In this document: positions 42,570-51,883 of the stretch, piece by piece
How positions within the stretch are numbered: position 1 is the stretch's first letter
How the letters are laid out: every line of letters begins with the position of its first letter
Assembly (NCBI GenBank): GCA_022841345.1
Contig: JALHRR010000025.1
Span: forward strand, 1-64,000
Direction: 5' to 3'
DNA from: Saprospiraceae bacterium
GTDB taxonomy: Bacteria; Bacteroidota; Bacteroidia; Chitinophagales; Saprospiraceae
DNA: 64,000 nucleotides
Program-made: the position numbers and the translations under genes
Notes under the pieces: generated by a model
Told to the model about the DNA's origin: nothing
Seen by the model: only the letters and a program-made list of their open reading frames with translations
The model's database searches: none

Positions 42570-44843
42570 ATGAAAAATCAATTATTAGGCGTACTATTTT
42601 TACTATTTATGACAAGCATGACTACATCTGCACAGGGAATCATCGGAGACTGGAAAGGCGAGCTCGATGTCCAGGGAACGAAACTGGAAATCATTTTTCA
42701 CATCTCCTCTTCAGATGGTGCATATGCCACCAACATGGATGTCCCGGCACAGGGTGCTGCCGGTATCCCACTTGATGTGACTGAATTTGCTGATAATAAA
42801 CTGACACTGAAGGCACCTCAAATGGGGATTACGTACACCGGGGATCTCAATGGACAGACCATTACCGGACAATTCAAGCAGGCGGGAATGGAGTTTCCGC
42901 TGGTGCTGACAAAATTTGAGAGTAAATTGCCGGGAGACCTCAGTCTTCCAAGCTCAGCTGAGGTGCTGACTCAGCTGGCAGCGCAGGATAAGGGCGATTA
43001 CAAATATCAGGTGAAGGATTACTTTGCAAAACCTAAGGCATCGGGCTTCCAGCTTTCTCCAAATGGAAAATACATATCGTACAAGGAGAAGGACTCTGAG
43101 AATAAAAATCATGTCTATGTGAAAGAAACGGCTACCGGCAAAGTGACCCGTGCAATAGAGGAAAAAGATGAATTGATCAAAGGATATGGCTGGATCAATG
43201 ACGAGCGGATGTTTTTTGCGATGGATAAAGGGGGGGATGAGAATTTTCACATATATGCGACCAATCTGGATGGCAGTAATTCAATTGATCTGACTCCATT
43301 TGACGGGGTGACTGCAAGTATCACCAACATTCTGAGAGAACAGAAGGACTTTGTGATCATCTCGATGAATAAAAATAATAAGCAAATATTTGAGCCATTT
43401 AAACTGAATGTGGTTACCGGTGAATTGACTCAGCTATACGAAAATACTGATGTGGCCAATCCAATCCAGGGGTTTGAGTTTGATAAGGATGGCAACCTGC
43501 GCGGCTATACCAAGCTGGTGAATGGAGTGGAAAATGAATTGTATTATAAGGACCTTGAGACCGGAGAATTCAAGCTGGTGAAGAAAACGGCCTGGGATGA
43601 CAATTTTAGTATTCTGTCATTCAACTACGCCTCTGCGAATAAGGATGAGGCATATGTGATGACTAATCTGGAGGGGGATAAAACGAGTATTGAGCTTTAT
43701 GATTTCAAGAAAAATAAGGTAGTCAGAGAAATATATGCGCATCCTACATTTGACGTAGGTGGAATGGGCTTATCGAAAAAAAGAAATTATGAAATTGACT
43801 ACTTCTACTATGAAGGGGAAAAGATCACAATTACTCCTGTAAGTGCTTTCTATAAGGATCTGAACGCTAGAATGGAGAAGGAATTTGCGGGAAAGCAGTT
43901 TTATCCGACCGGTCATGATGAGGATGAAACGAAGTTTCTGATCATCGTGCAGAGTGATAAGCTGTACGGGACTTACTATGAGTATGATGTGAATACAAAG
44001 AAATTCACACTGCTGTATGATCTGATGCCGCAGCTGAAGGAGGAGGATATGGCGGAGATGCGTCCGATCAAATTCAAGAGCCGTGATGGTCTGGATATTT
44101 ATGGATATATCACATTGCCCAAAGCCGCTCTGGAAGGTAAGAAAGTGCCGCTTGTAGTGAATCCGCACGGTGGTCCGCAAGGCGTCAGAGATTCATGGGG
44201 GTTCAATCCTGAGACGCAGTTGTTCGCCAGCAGAGGCTATGCGACACTGCAGGTGAATTTCAGAATTTCGGGAGGATTCGGGAAGGAATTTTTGCGGGCC
44301 GGATTCAAGCAGATCGGTCGCAAACTGATGGAAGATGTGGAGGATGGCGTACAATATGTTATCGCACAAGGCTGGGTAGATAAGGATAAAATCGCTATTT
44401 ACGGGGGTAGCCACGGAGGATATGCTACATTGATGGGACTTGTGAAAACTCCCGATCTTTATACCTGTGGAGTTAATTATGTGGGTGTGTCTAATATTGA
44501 GACATTCTTTGAGTCCTTCCCTGAATACTGGAAGCCGTATAAAGAAATCGTCAAACAGATCTGGTATGATCTGGACAATCCGGAAGAAGCTAAAATCGCC
44601 AGAGAAGTTTCTCCAGTCTTCCAGGTGGATAAGATCAAAAAACCGTTGTTTGTCATCCAGGGAGCTAATGATCCGAGGGTGAAAATTGCGGAATCAGATC
44701 AGATCGTCACTGCATTGAGAAAGAAAGGTTTTGATGTGCCTTATATGGTCAAATACAATGAGGGACATGGATTTCAGAGGGAGGAAAATTCTATGGAATT
44801 GTATGCTTGCATGCTGGGATTTTTGGCGGAGCATTTGAAGTAG
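42570..44843 (+). CDS. Exported S9-family prolyl oligopeptidase
   Basis: From 42570 the product is about 757 residues with a signal peptide MKNQLLGVLFLLFMTSMTTS ending at SAQ. A short N-terminal beta domain (GDWKGELDVQGTKLEIIFHI) is followed by a seven-bladed propeller and an alpha/beta-hydrolase domain. The triad is in GGSHGGYATLMG (Ser near 614), QGANDPRVKIAESD (Asp near 700) and NEGHGFQREEN (His near 733). This is the acylaminoacyl-/dipeptidyl-peptidase-like branch, acting on short peptides in the periplasm. The frame opens at 42492, but that ATG lies inside the predicted promoter. No T9SS domain is present. Confidence 0.9.
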   Translation: MKNQLLGVLFLLFMTSMTTSAQGIIGDWKGELDVQGTKLEIIFHISSSDGAYATNMDVPAQGAAGIPLDVTEFADNKLTLKAPQMGITYTGDLNGQTITGQFKQAGMEFPLVLTKFESKLPGDLSLPSSAEVLTQLAAQDKGDYKYQVKDYFAKPKASGFQLSPNGKYISYKEKDSENKNHVYVKETATGKVTRAIEEKDELIKGYGWINDERMFFAMDKGGDENFHIYATNLDGSNSIDLTPFDGVTASITNILREQKDFVIISMNKNNKQIFEPFKLNVVTGELTQLYENTDVANPIQGFEFDKDGNLRGYTKLVNGVENELYYKDLETGEFKLVKKTAWDDNFSILSFNYASANKDEAYVMTNLEGDKTSIELYDFKKNKVVREIYAHPTFDVGGMGLSKKRNYEIDYFYYEGEKITITPVSAFYKDLNARMEKEFAGKQFYPTGHDEDETKFLIIVQSDKLYGTYYEYDVNTKKFTLLYDLMPQLKEEDMAEMRPIKFKSRDGLDIYGYITLPKAALEGKKVPLVVNPHGGPQGVRDSWGFNPETQLFASRGYATLQVNFRISGGFGKEFLRAGFKQIGRKLMEDVEDGVQYVIAQGWVDKDKIAIYGGSHGGYATLMGLVKTPDLYTCGVNYVGVSNIETFFESFPEYWKPYKEIVKQIWYDLDNPEEAKIAREVSPVFQVDKIKKPLFVIQGANDPRVKIAESDQIVTALRKKGFDVPYMVKYNEGHGFQREENSMELYACMLGFLAEHLK

Positions 44844-45036
44844 GGGTAAGGGATAAGGCGTAAGTGAACAGCCGGCTTCTAGCTTCTGGCTTCTGGTCGC
44901 AGATAGAGACCGAAGTATGAGTGTCTCTGCCTCTAGCTCAACAGCCAAACAGCCGGGAAGTTATGAGTTAGGAGTGATGAATGATGAGTGAACAGCCGGG
45001 AAGAAGCCACATGCAGAGTCAGTAATCGAAGTGTTT

Positions 45037-45068
45037 GTGTAGGGGCGATTCATGAATCGCCCCTACAC
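45037..45068. repeat. Perfect 32-bp palindrome
   Basis: GTGTAGGGGCGATTCA is followed at once by its exact reverse complement TGAATCGCCCCTACAC, with no loop. Such a sequence could be a cruciform, a protein-binding site or a mobile palindromic repeat. Confidence 0.95.
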
Positions 45069-45179
45069 TGGCGTTTCCTCGTTGTTAGCTAAATATCGCC
45101 CTTTCGGGAGATGAATAATCATGAAAAAGCCAACAAGATGTAATGTAAGTGACCTGCCTGCTTGTATTGAGCGCCAGCT

Positions 45180-45299
45180 GTCACCTTCGAAATAAATTGG
45201 CTGCGTAGCAGTAAATTTATTTCGGAGATGTCACCTTATGCCGCAGGCATAAGATGTCACCTTGCAAGCGCAGCGAGCAAGATGTCACCCGTGCTACGA
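45180..45299. repeat. Hairpin array 3 (GTCACC-punctuated)
   Basis: GTCACC occurs at 45180, 45230, 45256 and 45284, three times within GATGTCACC. The intervening hairpins are AAATAAATT..AATTTATTT (about 45190-45222, with loop GGCTGCGTAGCAGT), TTATGCC-GCA-GGCATAA (45236-45252) and CTTGC-AAGCGCAGC-GAGCAAG-like (45261-45282). The array ends in CACCCGTGCTACGATG, which resembles both an end of array 2 (GTCACCCGTGATACGA at 42251) and, complemented, its left edge at 41881-41897. Confidence 0.85.
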
Positions 45300-45383
45300 T
45301 GAAATCCTTATGAGTGTTGCTAAAAACGGAGGATCCAGCCTGGGGAGGAAGATCTGTTTACGATTAAACATTTATTCAGAACA

Positions 45384-48300
45384 TCACATCTTCACCACCT
45401 TCCCTCTAAACACCTTCTCCCCTGTCTTCATCATTAACAAATAAGTTCCGGGAGCGCATTTGCTGATATCAATCAGGTTGTCATGATAGCTGATCTTTTG
45501 CGAAAGAATCAGCTTTCCGTGGATATTATAAATCATGAAATCCTGGGGTTTATCGGTGAGGGCATTTCCAGAGATATACACAAGGCCATTAGCAGGATTT
45601 GGGAAAGCCGTGATGGACTCGAAAGAGTGTTCATTTATATTCAAAGGTTGTCCAATAACTGTGACAACTTCTTCTGTAATAATGGGTTCATTGAAATCAA
45701 AATAGATTCCTGCCAGGTTTTTCACTTCATCACCCCTGCTTGTCAGACTGTCCAACTTAATTTCAAATTTGATAAATCCATGAGAAGCAGGTTCATTTTT
45801 GAAACTGTCTACTAATTGAATATCTTCAAAAAGGACAACAAGTAAACTATTACTTACAGTCCATTGATAGTCATGTGAAGAGGCTATGGGACGAATAGAA
45901 CTAATATCAAATTTGGAGCTGATAGGGTCTTCAATTCTGACTGTGAATGCAGTGTCAGTGCCCGTATTTTGAAAGCGAATTAAATATTCGATTTTGTCAC
46001 CCGGTTCAATATAGGACTGATTGCGGTTGCCGTTGACAAAAATGTTTTTGTCATTTGGGTCATAGGCTCCGATATTTTCCTGGCATTCTACATATTCATT
46101 TCTGATGGTAGCTTGTGTACAATCCGGCGCATCGGTAGTAGTTGTGGCGGATATACAATGTTCCATTCCGAGTTCTGATCTGCAGTTTATATTGATTGTA
46201 AAATGAAATCTTACACAATCTGCTACCGGAATATTCCCTGCATCCAGAATGAGCGTATTTTCCACCAGCGATATAATGGGTAAGCTAGCAGAAATGAAAT
46301 CAAATAATGTATCCAGAGTTACGACAATTTCTGTGTTGAAAGATTCAATATTGCCTTCATTGCATACGGTGCCTGAATAAGTGTTGTCGAAGCATCTGCG
46401 TAAAAAAGGTGTCGAAATTCCAACAATTGGATTGGCGCAATAAACAGAAACTTTGAGAGGTATATTGAGAAATATTTCTTGTTCAGTATCTGAGAAATTG
46501 ACTGGATATGAAACCTCACAGTTCTCATACAAGTCTGAATTATAGATAACTTTTACTTCATTAATATCTGAATGCAAGAGAAAAATGGCCTTCCCGGTAT
46601 AATCCAGTTCCTGCATATATTTATTATTTACAAGTATCTTCATTCCTTTTAATACTGGTTCATCGGGTTCTACCTGACAATTTTTGTTTTGTTCATCAAG
46701 TACCGTAACAAGTAATCTGTTGGGTTGGCGCAATTGCATATTATATTTCAAAACCCCCATACCAAGAGTAGATAGATATATATAATTATCAGGGCTGATT
46801 TCAACATCGAGAATCTTAAGCAATTCAGGAAATTCGGGAGAAATATTATGCCAGCTATCCCCCTGATCTTCAGAGTAAAAAATTTGTTTATGGCTAAAGG
46901 CGTAAATGTTATTCAACTTGTCAGTTTTTAAATTAAATCCTGTGTTTAAGTTGAAACCACTTATAGGTTTATACGTAAAAGTTTCACCAAAATCTGTAGA
47001 AGTGGCAAGGTACGTTTCATTTATGCCTGATATACCGTATAGCGTTTCATTATAATACGAAGTTGCAAAAAAACTTACGCTTCCAGTGTAAGGGTTGGGT
47101 AGCTGTTCTTTGGTTGAAAAGTTGTAATAAACCATTTCTGATCTGACAGGATGAAGATGATGAATAATATGCAGACCGAAATTATAGTAATGAGAATAAG
47201 AGTTTGGCAGTATACCAAATATTTGCTGATCTATACCTTGCACAGCCGACCAGTTTCTCCCATAATCTGTGGAGAAGTAAAGAGAGTCTTTTGACCATTG
47301 ATATAATGCGTCAAACTTCTCTTCCATTTTTGTGTTTTCCGGGATTGAAATATATTGATCAGAGAGTGACTCCCAGGATTTACCTCTATCCTTTGTTTGG
47401 TATAATTCATTAAAAGAGGAAAGCGCAATAATAGCTCCATTTGAGAGGCTTTTGGGGTGGGACAATCTCCCTTCAGGGCCTGCGATAAATTTCCATTCTG
47501 CATTCTCATTCTCCTTGTAGTAGGAATATTCATCATAAAACGCAAAGAGGTTTTCTTCTATTCCAGCTGCAAAAGCAGGCATATATGGTATTCCAGCATG
47601 GAATGGGATTAAGCTCCAACTAATTCCTGAATTATCCGAAGTATAAATCACAGGCACTACATGGTCATGCGAGGTGACAATGACTCCATTTGGATCGGAT
47701 TTTATGAAGTTACAATAGGGTGCTGGCAAACTTCGCTGAATAAAAGTATTACCATTATCATTCGAGATATACAATTGAAATTCAGAAATATAAAACACTC
47801 GCTCATCCATTCCTACATCGAAATATGAAATATTAGTTTGCGGCGGCAGATTCAGAGCGGTCCAGTTTATTCCATCGTCGGAATAAGTATCTTTTCTGAA
47901 AAATCTATTGTTGGACCGACTTATAGAAATGTCACCCCATTGAGTAACAGTACTTACTTCCTGAACAACACTTAAATCTTCGTTAAACTGCAATAGCACA
48001 TGGTAAATTCCATAAGTTACCTGGACAAAATGATTTTCATTTGTATCATCCATCAGAAACTGAGTTTTATTTGCTATCCATTCATAGCTATTTAAAAGTT
48101 GCCAATCCGCAGAATACAATTTTAAATTGTAAAAATGTGCCACTAAAATATTCCCGTTTTTTAGAACAGTAAAGTTGTACACTTCAAAGTTAGCCACTTG
48201 TTGGTACTCCAAATTTATTGGATTAAACTTATGGATTCCATATCCATTTGCAATAAGAATATCTCCATTCTGGTCTTCACGAATTATTAATTTTTCACTG

Positions 48301-48551
48301 AAGGCTATTCCAAGTTCATCAGGCATTGCTCTCCATGATTGACCATTATTATCAGAAAAGAACCATTGATTTGTAAAAATTAATTGCCCAAATAAATATC
48401 CATGGCTGGTTTGATGCTTTAAATGGATAGTAGTCTTAAACGGACTTCCTATTTGTTTCCAATCCTGACTCTGCCCGAATACAAAATTCTGAACTTGAGT
48501 TAGAATAACCATGGCTAAAACTGTCTGGAAAAAGATTTTTTTTAATTTCAT
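45384..48551 (-). CDS. Large T9SS propeller protein, paralogue A
   Basis: A 1055-residue surface or secreted protein. Its parts are a signal peptide (1-26); a propeller-like region to about 610 with many sialidase-type Asp-box motifs (SDNNGQSWR, SNDNGNTF, TKDRGKSWE, STDYGRNWS, SEDQGDSWH); an SdrD B-like segment (DEQNKNCQVEPDEPVLKGMK, about 617-700); and a cysteine-rich region. A DPNDK-type domain follows (about 830-965, PGDKIEYLIRFQNTGTDTAF; I believe now DUF7619), then a T9SS type A domain (975-1055, GTYLLMMKTGEKVFRGK). It is the last of four tandem paralogues. No sialidase catalytic set is evident, so a binding or photosynthesis-system-II-like propeller role is more likely than hydrolysis. 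Confidence 0.85.
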   Translation of the reverse strand: MKLKKIFFQTVLAMVILTQVQNFVFGQSQDWKQIGSPFKTTIHLKHQTSHGYLFGQLIFTNQWFFSDNNGQSWRAMPDELGIAFSEKLIIREDQNGDILIANGYGIHKFNPINLEYQQVANFEVYNFTVLKNGNILVAHFYNLKLYSADWQLLNSYEWIANKTQFLMDDTNENHFVQVTYGIYHVLLQFNEDLSVVQEVSTVTQWGDISISRSNNRFFRKDTYSDDGINWTALNLPPQTNISYFDVGMDERVFYISEFQLYISNDNGNTFIQRSLPAPYCNFIKSDPNGVIVTSHDHVVPVIYTSDNSGISWSLIPFHAGIPYMPAFAAGIEENLFAFYDEYSYYKENENAEWKFIAGPEGRLSHPKSLSNGAIIALSSFNELYQTKDRGKSWESLSDQYISIPENTKMEEKFDALYQWSKDSLYFSTDYGRNWSAVQGIDQQIFGILPNSYSHYYNFGLHIIHHLHPVRSEMVYYNFSTKEQLPNPYTGSVSFFATSYYNETLYGISGINETYLATSTDFGETFTYKPISGFNLNTGFNLKTDKLNNIYAFSHKQIFYSEDQGDSWHNISPEFPELLKILDVEISPDNYIYLSTLGMGVLKYNMQLRQPNRLLVTVLDEQNKNCQVEPDEPVLKGMKILVNNKYMQELDYTGKAIFLLHSDINEVKVIYNSDLYENCEVSYPVNFSDTEQEIFLNIPLKVSVYCANPIVGISTPFLRRCFDNTYSGTVCNEGNIESFNTEIVVTLDTLFDFISASLPIISLVENTLILDAGNIPVADCVRFHFTININCRSELGMEHCISATTTTDAPDCTQATIRNEYVECQENIGAYDPNDKNIFVNGNRNQSYIEPGDKIEYLIRFQNTGTDTAFTVRIEDPISSKFDISSIRPIASSHDYQWTVSNSLLVVLFEDIQLVDSFKNEPASHGFIKFEIKLDSLTSRGDEVKNLAGIYFDFNEPIITEEVVTVIGQPLNINEHSFESITAFPNPANGLVYISGNALTDKPQDFMIYNIHGKLILSQKISYHDNLIDISKCAPGTYLLMMKTGEKVFRGKVVKM

Positions 48552-48624
48552 TAAATAAAAACATATAATTCAATCGATTTAAAATAATTGACAGGCAAAA
48601 AGCATTCCACTCTTTGATCTGGAC

Positions 48625-51600
48625 TCACATTTTGAGTAACTTCCCTCTAAACACCTTCTCCCCTGACTTCATCATCAACAAATAAGTTCCGGGAGCGCAT
48701 TTGCTGATATCAATCAGGTTGTCATGATAGCTGATCTTTTGCGAAAGAATCAGCTTTCCGTGGATATCATAAATCATCAAATCTTGCGGTTTATCGCTCA
48801 GGGCATCTCCTGATATATACACAAGGCCATTAGCAGGATTTGGGAAAGCCGTGATGGACTCGAAAGAATGTTCTTTTGTATTCAGAGGTTGTCCGATAAC
48901 CGTTACAACTTCTTCAGTGATGATAGCTTTATTGAAATCAAAAAAGATTCCTGCCAGGTTTTTCACATCATCTCCCCGAAGCGTAAGACTATCAAGTTGT
49001 ATTTCAAATTTGATAAATCCATGCGAAGCAGGCTCATTTTTGAAGCTGTCTACTAACTGGATATCTTCAAATATAACAACGAGCATTCCATTGTTGACTG
49101 ACCAGGTGTAGTCATGTGAAGCAGCTACAGGTTTGAGGGAGCTGATATTAAATTTCTTCGTGATCGGATCTTCAATTCTGACCGTGAAAGCAGTATCGGT
49201 TCCGGTGTTTTGAAAGCGTATCAAATACTCGATTTTATCTCCCGGTTCGATGTAAGTTTGATTACGATTTCCATTGACAAATATGTTTTTATCGTTTGGA
49301 TCGTAAGCCCCAATGTTTTCCTGGCAATCGACATATGCATCTCTGGCAGTGGGGATTTCTCCACAATCCTCAGAATCTGTACTCGTATAGGCTGAGATAC
49401 AATGTTCCTGACCCAATTCAGCGTCGCAATTAACATTCACTACAAAATGAAAACTTTGACATTCACCGGGCTGAATATGACCGGCATCTAAAATCAGTGT
49501 TTGTCCATTAATTGATTTAACAGGAAGACTGGCCGATATAAAATCGAAGAATGGATCCAGTGTAATTTCTATTTCAGTATTGATGGACTCAATATTCCCT
49601 TCATTACAAACAGAGCCTGAATAAATATTGTCGAAACATCTTCTTAGGAATGGAACTGAGATACCTACTACCGGATCAGCACAGTATTTCAGAACTTTAA
49701 GTGGGATATCCAGGTGTAGTTCGGTATCAGTCTCTTCAAAAATAACCGGATAAACCGAAGCACATTCACCATACAATTCATCACTGTATATCACTTTGAC
49801 TGTGTTATTCAAAGCATGAATCAGGAAAGAACTTACACCATCAGAATCCGGAGTATTCAAACTAAGTCCATTTAACAGTACTTTTATTCCATTCAATGTC
49901 ACTTCATTGATGTCTGCAATACAGTTCAAATTTTCATCATCAATTACCCTTACATGTAATTTCTTCGGGGCTACCAGCTGACTGTTGTATTTCAAAATGC
50001 CTTTTCCAATGGTTGATATATAAATGTAGTTATCAAAGCTAATGTCAAGATTAGTAATTTTCCAAACGTCGCTAAAATCCGGGGTAATATTGGACCATGA
50101 ATTACCGTCATCGCTGGAGTAAAATATTTGTTTGTCGGTATATACATAAATATTACCAAGGTGGTCAGTTTTTATTTTACGGGAATTCTGATCCATCAGG
50201 CCTTCAATTCGTTTAAAGGTAAAAGTTAAACCATGATTCTTTGTAATGCATATAGCGATTGTGCCATTATCATTTCTTAGGCCATAAAGTGCTTCATCAC
50301 TATAAGATGTGGCAAAAGGATAAATGTCTGGTCGTTCAGCGCTAACAACTTTTTCTCCAGTCAGCCAATTGAAATAAACTAATCGTGAAGGATTTGTGAA
50401 ATCAGTAACGAAATGATAAGAACCAAAATTCACCCCGGATATATAACTGACTATTGGAGACAATATCATATCAGGATCCGTAGTAATAATCGTATTCCAG
50501 CTTTCTCCAAAATTGACTGAATAGAGCATTTTATCGTATTGCTGGAAATAAAGCACGCCTGATTTTTCAACAACTGAAATGTCATTGAACCAACTTAAAT
50601 TTTGATTCGATTTAAGCTCCCAATCCGTACCTTTATTTTGAGTTCCATACATCCTGGCAATGTTTGTAATACCAACACTTGAACCATCTGAGAAACTCAT
50701 AAATTGCTCAAACGAAAGCATAGGAGGAGCACTGGATACTGCCCAGGGGGACCAGGAATTTTTTTTATAGAAGAACTCTGAATGTCCATAATCGCCTGGC
50801 ACATACAGGTTTTCATCTAAACCGGCTTCAAAATCGATGATGGATGGAACTCCAGGATAATGTGGCCCATCTTCCCAATTTTCTCCTGAATCATTAGACA
50901 GCAAATAAACAGGTTTGCTTTGTCTGGAATCAGAAATTACAATTTGACCTGATAAATCTGATGAAATATAGTTTGAATTGCTGACAGGTTTATTGACCTG
51001 ATTAAAGGAATTACCATTATCCTCGGAAATGAATAGATTGTTTTCAGTTACCACAAAAAGTCTGCCATCATGCCCAATGTTGATTGTAGTCAAATTGTTG
51101 ATGAATTGATGGTCAAAATTTAGCCACGTTGATCCGGCATTGTCTGAATATTGATGTCCGTTAAATAATCTATCTCCATTTCGAAGTAATATTGGATAAG
51201 GTCCAGCGCTTGTTTTATTACTGATAAAGGATAAATCATCATTGAATTCAATGATAGTCTGGCCTGCCCCCAGCGTGTTCAAAACAAAATTCATTTGACC
51301 TGTCCGGTCCAAAAGAAATCTTGCAGTGTGGGTCCACCAGCTGTGCTGTTTGATCAAGACTCCTGTTTTGGAATACGAGCTTAAAAACCCTGTTGTAGCA
51401 ATTACAATTGTTCCATTTTTGAGAATTGAAAAATCAAGAAAGCTGTTTTCAGATGCTTGAATGATTTGATTGATCTCAAGCGTTTGAGGATCAAAACTAC
51501 AAATCTTACCATTGCTTACCTGGTACAGGTTTCCGTCTATATCTTCTCTAATTACAAAATAATCACTGTCTCCCTTACCAAAGTCATCTGGTAATTGCCT

Positions 51601-51804
51601 CCAGCTATGCCCGGTATCGTTTGAAAAAAATATTTGATTGGTATAACTCATCTTACCAAAAAGATAACCCTGACTAGTTTGGTGCAAAATGTAAATGGAT
51701 GTTTTAATTGGTAATTCAATCTGATTCCAATCCTGATTTTGAGCAAGTGTAATGCACGGAATTATGCTCACGAAAATCGTGGCTATCAATATTCTTAAAA
51801 ACAT
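48625..51804 (-). CDS. Large T9SS propeller protein, paralogue B
   Basis: A 1059-residue paralogue with the same order of parts as its neighbours. Asp-box examples are SNDTGHSWR, SEDNGNSF, SNDSGENWE and SSDDGNSWS. The SdrD-like segment starts near DDENLNCIADINEVTLNGIK. Its C-terminal third is nearly identical to parts of paralogues A, C and D, while the propeller is much more diverged. The T9SS end is GTYLLMMKSGEKVFRGKLLK. The gap to paralogue A is 73 nt. An independent promoter is not obvious, so the four genes may be co-transcribed. Confidence 0.85.
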   Translation of the reverse strand: MFLRILIATIFVSIIPCITLAQNQDWNQIELPIKTSIYILHQTSQGYLFGKMSYTNQIFFSNDTGHSWRQLPDDFGKGDSDYFVIREDIDGNLYQVSNGKICSFDPQTLEINQIIQASENSFLDFSILKNGTIVIATTGFLSSYSKTGVLIKQHSWWTHTARFLLDRTGQMNFVLNTLGAGQTIIEFNDDLSFISNKTSAGPYPILLRNGDRLFNGHQYSDNAGSTWLNFDHQFINNLTTINIGHDGRLFVVTENNLFISEDNGNSFNQVNKPVSNSNYISSDLSGQIVISDSRQSKPVYLLSNDSGENWEDGPHYPGVPSIIDFEAGLDENLYVPGDYGHSEFFYKKNSWSPWAVSSAPPMLSFEQFMSFSDGSSVGITNIARMYGTQNKGTDWELKSNQNLSWFNDISVVEKSGVLYFQQYDKMLYSVNFGESWNTIITTDPDMILSPIVSYISGVNFGSYHFVTDFTNPSRLVYFNWLTGEKVVSAERPDIYPFATSYSDEALYGLRNDNGTIAICITKNHGLTFTFKRIEGLMDQNSRKIKTDHLGNIYVYTDKQIFYSSDDGNSWSNITPDFSDVWKITNLDISFDNYIYISTIGKGILKYNSQLVAPKKLHVRVIDDENLNCIADINEVTLNGIKVLLNGLSLNTPDSDGVSSFLIHALNNTVKVIYSDELYGECASVYPVIFEETDTELHLDIPLKVLKYCADPVVGISVPFLRRCFDNIYSGSVCNEGNIESINTEIEITLDPFFDFISASLPVKSINGQTLILDAGHIQPGECQSFHFVVNVNCDAELGQEHCISAYTSTDSEDCGEIPTARDAYVDCQENIGAYDPNDKNIFVNGNRNQTYIEPGDKIEYLIRFQNTGTDTAFTVRIEDPITKKFNISSLKPVAASHDYTWSVNNGMLVVIFEDIQLVDSFKNEPASHGFIKFEIQLDSLTLRGDDVKNLAGIFFDFNKAIITEEVVTVIGQPLNTKEHSFESITAFPNPANGLVYISGDALSDKPQDLMIYDIHGKLILSQKISYHDNLIDISKCAPGTYLLMMKSGEKVFRGKLLKM

Positions 51805-51883
51805 AAAATTCTATTTAGGTTAAATAAGTAATCTGATTCATTTCAGAATCAATTCATAAGACACTTACTCTACATGTAATTAA

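Larger units (their letters stand above)
44844..45383. other. Repeat-rich intergenic region
   Basis: A 540-bp stretch without a gene. The first 160 bp are low-complexity words (GGCTTCTAGCTTCTGGCTTC, AACAGCC repeated, TTATGAGTTAG). Then come a perfect palindrome at 45037-45068 and hairpin array 3 at 45180-45299. The rest shows nothing I can name. Confidence 0.7.
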
